Assembly: GCA_947624105.1 (NCBI GenBank)
Contig: CANQIX010000006.1
Coordinates: 1 to 43,734, forward strand
Reading direction: 5' to 3'
DNA length: 43,734 nt
From: an uncultured Clostridia bacterium
Lineage (GTDB): Bacteria; Bacillota; Clostridia; Christensenellales; UBA1242
Part shown: positions 32,146 through 38,740 of the stretch, one piece after another
Position numbering within the stretch: the first letter of the stretch is position 1
Layout of the letters: each line of letters begins with the position of its first letter
The notes under the pieces: model-generated
Seen by the model: the letters and a program-made list of their open reading frames with translations, nothing else
Database searches by the model: none
Told to the model about the DNA's origin: nothing
Program-made: the position numbers and the translations under genes

Positions 32146-32853
32146 ATGAAAAGAGGGGTTGATATAGCACTGTCAACTGATCCAATAAAGGAAGGGTTGC
32201 AAAATATCGTAGACTACGCAAGAGAAATGCAAGACTATGCGGAGTTTCTTCACTGCGACATTATGAACAGCAATTTTGTTAAAAAGACAAATTTTGATTA
32301 CACTGTTGTAAGCGCGGTTAACTCTGGAAGTGCAATTATGCTTGACTGCCACTTGATGGTCAACGAGCCAGCAGAGGACGTTATTAAGTATATCGAAGCC
32401 GGCGCAAATGTTGTTACGGTGCATTACGAGGCGTTTCAAAACAAAGAACAACTTGCAAACACCATCTCTTTCATTAAAGAAAACAATACCCTTGCCGGAA
32501 TTTCGCTTAAGGTAACAACGCCATTTAAAGAGATTAGGGCATACGCATACAACTGCGACATCGTGCTTGTTATGGGAGTTGAAATTGGCGCAAGTGGGCA
32601 GTCGACTTTTAAAGAGGCGTATGAAAAAGTTGCCGAAATCGACAAGTTTAGAAGAGATAACAACCTACGCTTTAAAATTGAATTTGACGGCGGAGTAAAC
32701 GAGACTAATGCAGGGCTTTTAAAGGAACTTGGAGTTGATATTCTTGTTTCAGGTTCTTATGTATATAATTCTAAGGATAGGAGCAAGGCTATTGAAAAGT
32801 TAAGACAAGCACCTCCTATAACCCTTGAAGAATTTAACGAAAAAAACGCTTAA
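32146..32853 (+). CDS. rpe: Ribulose-phosphate 3-epimerase-like protein (divergent)
   Basis: A TIM-barrel enzyme expected to interconvert ribulose-5-phosphate and xylulose-5-phosphate. 235 aa. The metal and catalytic residues all appear present: His and Asp in FLHCDIMN, His in DCHLMV, and Asp in FDGGVN; GSYVY matches the phosphate-binding GSA(I/V)F. It is divergent elsewhere: the usual HxDVMDG reads HCDIMNS and the loop NPGFGGQ reads EIGASGQ. Substrate could therefore differ (for example allulose-phosphate epimerase-like). It lies after rsgA as rpe does in Firmicutes, with AAGGAG before the ATG. Confidence 0.85.
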   Translation: MKRGVDIALSTDPIKEGLQNIVDYAREMQDYAEFLHCDIMNSNFVKKTNFDYTVVSAVNSGSAIMLDCHLMVNEPAEDVIKYIEAGANVVTVHYEAFQNKEQLANTISFIKENNTLAGISLKVTTPFKEIRAYAYNCDIVLVMGVEIGASGQSTFKEAYEKVAEIDKFRRDNNLRFKIEFDGGVNETNAGLLKELGVDILVSGSYVYNSKDRSKAIEKLRQAPPITLEEFNEKNA

Positions 32854-32861
32854 TATGCTTA

Positions 32862-32901
32862 AAAATAATGCAAATTTGTCTATTGACTATTGCATTATTT
32901 T
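32862..32901. terminator. Inverted repeat: rpe terminator overlapping the ankyrin gene promoter
   Basis: Perfect 12-bp arms AAAATAATGCAA (32862-32873) and TTGCATTATTTT (32890-32901) around a 16-base loop. The loop and right arm contain the -35 box and spacer of the next promoter. Confidence 0.6.
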
Positions 32902-32911
32902 ATGTTATAAT
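32883..32911 (+). promoter_or_regulatory. Strong sigma-A promoter for the ankyrin-repeat gene
   Basis: TTGACT (32883-32888), 17 nt, TATAAT (32906-32911). Confidence 0.8.
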
Positions 32912-32941
32912 TCAAACGTAAATTTATTTTAGGAGGGCAAT

Positions 32942-34207
32942 ATGCTTAGAATCAATTCATCAGCATGGACACCTGCTCACGCAGAACTTGAACGTTTAAT
33001 GGAAAACGGCGACGTAATGTCGTTTAAAGTAATGTTAACTCAACTTTCAAAAAGGCCAGATTTCGACATCAATGCTCGCGCTTACAACGGAAATAGTTTG
33101 CTTCATATGGCAGCAAGACTTTCCGCTTTTCACGAGGCCGAATGTGTTGAAATGGCAGACGAACTTGTAAACCTTGGCGCAGATATCAATTTGCAAAACG
33201 CTTACCACAACACACCAGTTTGCGAGGCAATCAACAGACGCTCTAAGGGAATGATAAAGTTTTTGATTGAAAACAAAGCAGACTTATCAATCCAGGGCGA
33301 AAGAGGAAAATATCCACAAGAACTTGCCGAAGAACTTCCAGCAAAAACTCTTGCAGAAACCGGACACAACAAAGAAGTTGTTTCACTTGTAAGAGCAGGA
33401 CACGCAAAACAAGGTGTTTATGTTTACAAATGGACAGGTGAGCATAGAAAACTTTCAAAACTTTTAAGCGAAGAAAAATATGACGAATTTGTTGATGAAT
33501 TAGATAAGGCTCTTGACGACCCATACTTCTCAGTAAACGCAAAAGACGCCATTGGATATTCTCTTCTTCATCAAGCAACTTACACATCAAACGAGGGCGC
33601 AGTAAAAGCCATCGATGCACTTCTTGTAAGGGGCGCAGATGTAAATTCGAGAAACGAAAATGATGTTACTCCAGTTCTCAACGTTTGCAGAACAGGTTCA
33701 AGAGCAGCATTAAAACGCATATTCAAAGAAAAGCAAGCAGATGTAAACCTTATGGATAGAGAAAGAGGATATTCTGCTGCACACGTTTTGGCAGGAAGTT
33801 TTAGATTAGACGAAGAGGCAGTTGACTTACTTAAAAAGCACGGCGCCGACTTAAACGCAAAGGCTTTTAGAGGGGAAACACCACTTATGATAACTGCAAG
33901 TGTCGAACTTGAAAAGGCCGCTTACGACAAACTTCCAGAAGTTGTTGCAAAGCGCATAACATATCTTGGCAAAAACGGCGCAAAAGTAAATCAAAGAGAT
34001 GACAACGACGACACCGAACTTCACTATGCTGCATATTACTGCTACGCACCAATTATCGAAGCACTAAAAAGATTAGGCTCAGATGTAAATGCCAAAAACC
34101 ACGATGGACTCACTCCACTTAGAGTAGCAAAAAAAGAAAACGTTGATGAAAAATCTTTGAAACTTCTTGCAACCGAAAATACAAAATCTGACGAAGTTCA
34201 AATTTAA
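32942..34207 (+). CDS. Ankyrin-repeat protein
   Basis: 421 aa made mostly of ankyrin repeats, a protein-binding scaffold. Clear repeats are GNSLLHMAARLSA...LVNLGADINLQN, NTPVCEAINRRS...LIENKADLSIQ, GYSLLHQATY...LLVRGADVNSRN, GYSAAHVLAG...LKKHGADLNAKA, GETPLMITAS...LGKNGAKVNQRD, DTELHYAAYY...LKRLGSDVNAKN and GLTPLRVAKK. There is no signal peptide or membrane segment, so it should be cytoplasmic. It has a strong promoter, an AGGAGG site and a terminator, so it is a well-expressed single-gene unit. The partner is unknown. Confidence 0.92.
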   Translation: MLRINSSAWTPAHAELERLMENGDVMSFKVMLTQLSKRPDFDINARAYNGNSLLHMAARLSAFHEAECVEMADELVNLGADINLQNAYHNTPVCEAINRRSKGMIKFLIENKADLSIQGERGKYPQELAEELPAKTLAETGHNKEVVSLVRAGHAKQGVYVYKWTGEHRKLSKLLSEEKYDEFVDELDKALDDPYFSVNAKDAIGYSLLHQATYTSNEGAVKAIDALLVRGADVNSRNENDVTPVLNVCRTGSRAALKRIFKEKQADVNLMDRERGYSAAHVLAGSFRLDEEAVDLLKKHGADLNAKAFRGETPLMITASVELEKAAYDKLPEVVAKRITYLGKNGAKVNQRDDNDDTELHYAAYYCYAPIIEALKRLGSDVNAKNHDGLTPLRVAKKENVDEKSLKLLATENTKSDEVQI

Positions 34208-34227
34208 TAAATAGAAATTTTAAAATA

Positions 34228-34258
34228 AAAAATATCGCCAAAGTAGGCGATATTTTTT
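34228..34258 (+). terminator. Intrinsic terminator after the ankyrin gene
   Basis: AAATATCGCC/GGCGATATTT stem with a six-base loop, then a T run that reaches the 3' end of the tRNA gene on the other strand. Confidence 0.85.
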
Positions 34259-34259
34259 T

Positions 34260-34335
34260 TGGTAGTCCCAAGGAGAATCGAACTCCTGATTCTGCCGTGA
34301 GAGGGCAGCGTCTTAACCGCTTGACCATGGGACCA
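34260..34335 (-). tRNA. tRNA-Glu, anticodon CTC
   Basis: 76 nt with encoded CCA. On the minus strand it starts TGGTCCCATGGTC. The acceptor arm pairs TGGTCCC with GGGACTA (one G-T), the D loop contains AAGCGGTTAAGAC, the anticodon arm is CTGCC-CTCTCAC-GGCAG with anticodon CTC, and the T arm is AGGAG-TTCGATT-CTCCT. CTC reads GAG; the organism presumably has the usual TTC tRNA elsewhere. It lies convergent with the ankyrin gene. Confidence 0.95.
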
Positions 34336-34346
34336 ATCACGCAGTG

Positions 34347-34376
34347 AGTATAACATAGAAATTGCCACAAAGTCAA
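34347..34376 (-). promoter_or_regulatory. Promoter of the tRNA-Glu gene
   Basis: Minus strand TTGACT (34371-34376), 18 nt, TATACT (34347-34352), with a start about five bases before the mature 5' end. Confidence 0.75.
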
Positions 34377-34433
34377 GGGATTTTCGACTAGAAAGTTTTT
34401 TAAGCGATATTTTTATTGGTAAAAAGAGAAATT

Positions 34434-35732
34434 TTATATTTTTAGCACAAAAGATTTTATCTCTTTTGCGTATTTTTTTGCTTTGTTTAAATTTTGATGT
34501 TCCACCATAATTCTTATTTTGCTTTCTGTTCCGCTTGCACGCACAAGCACACGCCCGTTTGGAGATATTTTGTTGCAGATTGCAGAGGTTAGGTCGCGCA
34601 GTTTTTCGTTGTTAATGACTTTAATTTTGTCCTTTACAACAACGTCCATATTTGCCTGTGGGAGAAGTTCGGCATCGAAAAGTTGGGAGAGGGAAGAGTG
34701 CGTTTTGAACATCGCTTTGCTTAGTTGTAGAGCGGTCAAAATGCCATCTCCGGTGTTTAGATAGTTGCGAATTATTATATGCCCAGATTGTTCTCCACCA
34801 AGCGAGAGATTCATATTTTCCATCGCTTCAATCACATATTTGTCGCCGATATCTGTGCGAATCAAGTTTATTTTGTTTTGGTTTAGCGCTGTCATTATGC
34901 CACTATTGGTGTGGCTTGTTCCAACAACTGTGTTTGAATAAAGCCTGCCTTCCCCTTTAAGCATCTTCGCCAAAATATACAGAACTTTGTCGCCGTCAAA
35001 AACTTCCAAATTTGAATCGACTGCAATCAATCTGTCGGCATCTCCATCGAAGGCGAAACCAACATCTGCCTTTTTTGATTTTACAAGTTTTATCAAATTT
35101 TCGATATGTAAACTGCCACAATTTTCGTTTATCTTTTGACCTAAGTTTTTGCAAGCGGTGGTGTATACCGTTGCGCCTAACTTTTTAAACACCTTTGGAG
35201 CGATTTTGTAAGATGCTCCGTTGCTGCCGTCAAGACATATTTTAAACCCACTAAGGTCGATTTTTGCTGTTGAAAGCAGAAAATCTATGTATTTTTTGCT
35301 CAAATCTCTCTGCGTGTATGTGCCGTAGTTTGTGTTTTCAACAAGGCACGAAAAATACGATTCGAGGTCGTTTTCTTCGGCATCGTTCATTTTTTGACCA
35401 TTTGACTTAATTACTTTTATGCCGTTATATTCGGGTGGATTGTGTGAGGCGGAAATCATCACTCCATAGTCAAAGCCGAGTTCGGTTGTTAGGTATGAAA
35501 TGCAGGCGGTTGGAACGATTCCGCTGTCAACAACTTCTCCTCCGCCAAGCATAGCCCCACAGGCGAGGGCAACTTTAAGTATACCAGAAGAAACGCGGGT
35601 GTCAGAGCCAATCAAAATTTTAGGATTTTTAATTTTTTGCGTAAGTGCATTTCCAACACTTTCTGCAAGATTTGCCGTCAAAGTTTGATTAAATATCCCT
35701 CTAATTCCGTCAGTTCCAAAAAAATTTGCCAT
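34434..35732 (-). CDS. glmM: Phosphoglucosamine mutase
   Basis: Converts glucosamine-6-phosphate to glucosamine-1-phosphate for peptidoglycan precursor synthesis. 432 aa. The start MANFFGTDGIRG is the family signature; the phospho-Ser is in MISASHNPPEYNG (near residue 97), the metal loop is AFDGDADRLIAVD, a sugar-binding GGEQSGH follows, and the phosphate-binding loop is RASGTESKIRIM. AGGAGC precedes the ATG. It is divergent from plsC. There is no clear terminator between its 3' end and the tRNA promoter. Confidence 0.97.
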   Translation of the reverse strand: MANFFGTDGIRGIFNQTLTANLAESVGNALTQKIKNPKILIGSDTRVSSGILKVALACGAMLGGGEVVDSGIVPTACISYLTTELGFDYGVMISASHNPPEYNGIKVIKSNGQKMNDAEENDLESYFSCLVENTNYGTYTQRDLSKKYIDFLLSTAKIDLSGFKICLDGSNGASYKIAPKVFKKLGATVYTTACKNLGQKINENCGSLHIENLIKLVKSKKADVGFAFDGDADRLIAVDSNLEVFDGDKVLYILAKMLKGEGRLYSNTVVGTSHTNSGIMTALNQNKINLIRTDIGDKYVIEAMENMNLSLGGEQSGHIIIRNYLNTGDGILTALQLSKAMFKTHSSLSQLFDAELLPQANMDVVVKDKIKVINNEKLRDLTSAICNKISPNGRVLVRASGTESKIRIMVEHQNLNKAKKYAKEIKSFVLKI

Positions 35733-35792
35733 AATTTGCTCCTATTTTTTACTTATGAAGGGCGGAAATAAAATGATAATTTGTTTTTTTGC

Positions 35793-35821
35793 TTGATAAA
35801 ACATTTTATGAGTAGTATAAT
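35793..35821 (+). promoter_or_regulatory. Promoter for plsC (very short leader)
   Basis: TTGATA (35793-35798), 17 nt, TATAAT (35816-35821), 11 bases before the ATG. The predicted leader is only about five bases, and no ribosome-binding site is seen. Confidence 0.7.
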
Positions 35822-35832
35822 ATTGTTATACT

Positions 35833-36618
35833 ATGATAGATCAAGACGGAATCGAAAGACCAGATGACTTAAATGCGCACGGCAGAAAGTTGACAGAAGG
35901 CACTCGCAAAATCAAATTCGATGAAAAATACAACTATTGTCCTAGAAATATTTTCTTTCGCATTTGGATGCTTGTGTTTAAATGTGTCGCTGGCGTTATT
36001 TTTTGCCCAATTTTCTATATAATGTATCGTGTAAAAGTTTATGGCAGAGAAAACTACCGAAAATTAAGGAAAAAACCATTCGTTGTAACATCAAATCACG
36101 TGCACGTCTTTGATATTTTTGGTGTAGGCGCAGCGGTTATGCCATTTAGAAGAATGTATACAAGCGTTCTGCAGACATCGATAAAACGACCACTACTTGG
36201 CTTTTTGATGCGTTCGGTGGGCTGCATACCAATTCCAAACACCTCTGTTGAGGGAATGCAGAAATATGAAGCCGACCTTGCCTACATACTTGAAAAGAGA
36301 AAAAATCCAATTATGTATGCTCCAGAAGGTTCGCTTTGGCCAAACTATAGGGGAATAAGACCATTCAAAAAAGGTGCGTTTGCCCTTGCAGTAAAGGACA
36401 ATGTTCCAATTCTTCCAGTTGCAGTTGTGTTTAAAAGAAAACAAAAACGCAATAAAAAATATAAATACTATCTAAATTACATAGTTGGCGAGCCTATCTA
36501 TCAAGACGAAAAGATAGAAGAAAAAACAGTGCGCATAGATGATATGCGAAACAGAACATTCAAGTGGTATGAAGATACTCTAGACAAGTGGTATGAAAAT
36601 AAAAGTTGCGGATTTTAA
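35833..36618 (+). CDS. plsC: 1-acyl-sn-glycerol-3-phosphate acyltransferase (PlsC family)
   Basis: Adds the second acyl chain to lysophosphatidic acid in phospholipid synthesis. 261 aa. A membrane segment at about 40-62 precedes the catalytic domain. The H-x4-D motif is NHVHVFD, the substrate loop is APEGSLWPNYRGIRPFKKGA (EGS in place of the common EGTR), and the later segment is VPILPVAVVFKRK. The protein is basic at both ends. It is a single-gene unit with a strong promoter, almost no leader and a terminator. Exact acyl donor is unknown. Confidence 0.93.
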   Translation: MIDQDGIERPDDLNAHGRKLTEGTRKIKFDEKYNYCPRNIFFRIWMLVFKCVAGVIFCPIFYIMYRVKVYGRENYRKLRKKPFVVTSNHVHVFDIFGVGAAVMPFRRMYTSVLQTSIKRPLLGFLMRSVGCIPIPNTSVEGMQKYEADLAYILEKRKNPIMYAPEGSLWPNYRGIRPFKKGAFALAVKDNVPILPVAVVFKRKQKRNKKYKYYLNYIVGEPIYQDEKIEEKTVRIDDMRNRTFKWYEDTLDKWYENKSCGF

Positions 36619-36620
36619 TC

Positions 36621-36650
36621 AAAAATAGCAGTTTTTCTGCTATTTTTTCT
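36621..36650 (+). terminator. Intrinsic terminator after plsC
   Basis: AAAAATAGCAG/CTGCTATTTTT stem with a T5 loop and T run. Confidence 0.85.
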
Positions 36651-36677
36651 TTTAAAACTGGCGATTTTGATTATAAG

Positions 36678-36707
36678 TTGACGATTTGAAACTTTTTATG
36701 CTAATAT
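36678..36707 (+). promoter_or_regulatory. Promoter placing the start site at the ATG (leaderless type)
   Basis: TTGACG (36678-36683), 18 nt, TAATAT (36702-36707), then six bases to the ATG at 36714. An alternative -10, TATGCT, lies at 36697. Confidence 0.6.
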
Positions 36708-36713
36708 AAAAAT

Positions 36714-37298
36714 ATGAAAATAACCAGTGCAAAATATATGACATCGGTGGTCGATGCAAAAAATATTTTGGCAGATGACATCGTTGAATTTGCTTTTGTT
36801 GGGAGAAGTAATGTTGGAAAATCTTCGCTCATAAACTCTCTCACGGGCGTAAAAAATTTGGCAAAAACATCTTCAACTCCGGGGCTTACCAAAATGATAA
36901 ACTACTTTTTGATAAACGAGCAGTTTAAGTTTGTAGATTTACCGGGGTATGGCTATGCTAAAAGCGGACACAAACACATTGCAAACTGGGCTGGGCTTAT
37001 GGAAAAATATCTAACAAAATCGCAACTTTTGAAAACCGTTTTTGTGCTGGTGGACATTAGACACGAACCAAGCGAGTTAGATAAGATGATGCTTGAATTT
37101 TTAAATCATTATCAAATTCCATATCTTGTTATCGCAACAAAGGCAGATAAAATTGCAAAATCTAAGATAAAACAAAACATCTCAGTGATTGCAAAAGGCT
37201 TAAATATAAGGGCGGAACTGATTGTGCCATATTCAAGCACAGCACAGATAGGAAAGACTCAACTTTTGGAATATATCGAAAACACTTTGGCTATATAA
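36714..37298 (+). CDS. engB: Ribosome biogenesis GTPase YsxC/EngB
   Basis: An essential GTPase for 50S subunit assembly in many bacteria. 194 aa, usual length. The G domain shows G1 GRSNVGKSS (residues about 30-38), G2 region KTSSTPGLTK, G3 DLPGYGYAK, G4 ATKAD and a G5-like PYSST. The start has no Shine-Dalgarno sequence. In Bacillus, ysxC follows lonA; here it is alone between plsC and rpsF. No clear terminator follows before the rpsF promoter. Confidence 0.96.
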   Translation: MKITSAKYMTSVVDAKNILADDIVEFAFVGRSNVGKSSLINSLTGVKNLAKTSSTPGLTKMINYFLINEQFKFVDLPGYGYAKSGHKHIANWAGLMEKYLTKSQLLKTVFVLVDIRHEPSELDKMMLEFLNHYQIPYLVIATKADKIAKSKIKQNISVIAKGLNIRAELIVPYSSTAQIGKTQLLEYIENTLAI

Positions 37299-37326
37299 TT
37301 ACTATATATTATATACTTAATTTTAC

Positions 37327-37355
37327 TTGACAAACTTAGTTTATTATGTTAATAT
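37327..37355 (+). promoter_or_regulatory. Strong sigma-A promoter of rpsF-ssb-rpsR
   Basis: TTGACA (37327-37332), 17 nt, TAATAT (37350-37355). Confidence 0.8.
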
Positions 37356-37360
37356 TTACA

Positions 37361-37407
37361 CCGATAGTAAATCACTATCCTTGTTTTTGCGTGTAAAAAG
37401 CAAAAAC
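37361..37407 (+). promoter_or_regulatory. Structured rpsF leader, candidate S6:S18-binding autoregulatory RNA
   Basis: A CCG precedes the hairpin GATAGT/ACTATC (37363-37368 with 37374-37379), followed by the stem GTTTTTGC/GCAAAAAC (37383-37390 with 37400-37407), then the AAAGGAGG site. Known S6:S18-binding leaders carry a CCG element and control this operon. The match here is by position and a short motif only. Confidence 0.4.
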
Positions 37408-37430
37408 CATTAGTCCAAAAGGAGGTAGGT

Positions 37431-37712
37431 ATGAATAAGTATGAACTTATGTTTATCATTTCAGCAGACACAACTGATGAAAAGAGAGAAGAACTTATTG
37501 CAAAGTTTAAAGCGTATGTAGAATCTCACAACGGCACAGTTGAAAATGTTGAAAAGATTGGAATGAAAAAGTTTGCATACCCTATCAACTTCAAAACAGA
37601 AGGTTTCTATGTTTTGTTTAACTTAACTATGGAAGCAAAAGAAGTTGATGCTATGAACAAACTTATGACAATCACTGATGGCATTGTTAGACAAATGTTT
37701 GTCAGAAAATAA
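37431..37712 (+). CDS. rpsF: 30S ribosomal protein S6
   Basis: 93 aa. Ribosomal protein of the 30S platform that pairs with S18. Standard pattern: MNKYELMFIISADTTDEKREEL, GMKKFAYPINFKTEGFYVLF and DGIVRQMFVRK at the C-terminus. The ribosome-binding site AAAGGAGGTAGGT is very strong. First gene of rpsF-ssb-rpsR, with ssb 10 bases downstream. Confidence 0.97.
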   Translation: MNKYELMFIISADTTDEKREELIAKFKAYVESHNGTVENVEKIGMKKFAYPINFKTEGFYVLFNLTMEAKEVDAMNKLMTITDGIVRQMFVRK

Positions 37713-37722
37713 GGAGTAAATT

Positions 37723-38145
37723 ATGAATAAAGTTGTTTTAATTGGAAACTTAACAAGAGATCCAGAACTTACAACAACAAACAGTGGGGTTTCTGTTTGC
37801 AGATTTTCACTAGCAGTTACAAGAAGATTCCAAAGTTCTGATGGTGAAAGAGAAACAGATTTTATCAACATTGTAGTATGGCGTGCACAAGCAGACAATT
37901 GCCATAAATTTTTGAAAAAAGGTTCAAAATGTGCAGTGGTTGGACGTCTTCAAACATCAAGTTATGAAGCACAAGATGGCACTAAGAGATACACAACAGA
38001 TGTCGTTGCAGATGAAGTTGAATTTATTTCTTCTGGACGCGGTGGTGATGGCTCTTCGGACTATCAAGTTCCACAAGAATCAAAACCTCAAGAGAAGCAA
38101 ACAACTGAACTTGAAGAGATTGATGATGACAGTTTGCCATTTTAA
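37723..38145 (+). CDS. ssb: Single-stranded DNA-binding protein
   Basis: 140 aa. Coats single-stranded DNA in replication and repair. The OB fold begins MNKVVLIGNLTRDPEL, with RFSLAVTRRF, ETDFINIVVWRAQADNCHKFLKKGS and GRLQTSSYEAQDG. After an acidic linker the C-terminal tip is DDDSLPF, the usual partner-binding tail. Located between rpsF and rpsR as in most Firmicutes; AAGGAG precedes the ATG. Confidence 0.97.
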   Translation: MNKVVLIGNLTRDPELTTTNSGVSVCRFSLAVTRRFQSSDGERETDFINIVVWRAQADNCHKFLKKGSKCAVVGRLQTSSYEAQDGTKRYTTDVVADEVEFISSGRGGDGSSDYQVPQESKPQEKQTTELEEIDDDSLPF

Positions 38146-38181
38146 ACTTAAAGAATTTAAAATAGTTTAAAAGGAGTTAAT

Positions 38182-38445
38182 ATGAGCGAAGTTAAAACCG
38201 AAGAAAAGGTTGTTACTACAAAAAAATATCGTAAGCCTTCTAAGAAAAAAGTTTGTGCTTTTTGCGTAGCAGGTGAAAAATATATCGATTATAAAGATAT
38301 TGCAAAGATAAGAAAATATATCACTGAAAGAGGTAAGATTTTGCCTAGACGTCAAACAGGAGTTTGCGCTTTCCACCAAAGAGAAATCACAAATGCTGTA
38401 AAGCGTGCTAGAAATATGGCATTACTTCCATACGTTGGTGACTAA
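38182..38445 (+). CDS. rpsR: 30S ribosomal protein S18
   Basis: 87 aa. Core S18 sequence: [47 protein letters not shown]. It has CAFC near the start and a third Cys in GVCAFHQ, so it is the cysteine-containing form, likely to bind zinc. A Lys/Thr-rich extension of about 25 residues precedes the core. AAGGAG site present. rpmE follows after 18 bases. Confidence 0.96.
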   Translation: MSEVKTEEKVVTTKKYRKPSKKKVCAFCVAGEKYIDYKDIAKIRKYITERGKILPRRQTGVCAFHQREITNAVKRARNMALLPYVGD

Positions 38446-38463
38446 TACTAAAAGGAGATAGTT

Positions 38464-38670
38464 ATGAAAAGTAATATACATCCAGATTACCACGAAGTTA
38501 CTGTTGTATGTGCTTGCGGAAACACTTTTAAGACCGGTTCTTGCATAAAGGGCGACACTCTTAAAATCGATATCTGCAACAAATGTCACCCATTCTTCAC
38601 AGGAAAGAAGAAGATTGTTGACGCTAGTGGTAATGTTGAAAAGTTTAACCAAAAATATCGCAGAGGTTAA
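38464..38670 (+). CDS. rpmE: 50S ribosomal protein L31
   Basis: 68 aa. Zinc-type L31 (C+): [22 protein letters not shown] with C-x-C, then [13 protein letters not shown] with C-x2-C, the four zinc ligands. An AAGGAGAT site precedes the ATG. A terminator follows, separating it from the DUF1385-PrmC gene, although rpmE-DUF1385-prmC-prfA is a common Firmicutes order. Confidence 0.97.
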   Translation: MKSNIHPDYHEVTVVCACGNTFKTGSCIKGDTLKIDICNKCHPFFTGKKKIVDASGNVEKFNQKYRRG

Positions 38671-38688
38671 TTTTGATTTAAAAATATT

Positions 38689-38715
38689 AAAACAGCAGAT
38701 TTTGCTGTTTTTTTA
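38689..38715 (+). terminator. Intrinsic terminator after rpmE
   Basis: AAAACAGCA/TGCTGTTTT stem with a five-base loop and T run. Confidence 0.8.
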
Positions 38716-38740
38716 TTGTTATTTTGTCAATAATCACATT

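Noticed and set aside
38615-38740. Track start of the DUF1385-PrmC ORF
   Set aside because: The extension lies within rpmE and its terminator; the ATG at 38741 begins the recognisable DUF1385 domain.
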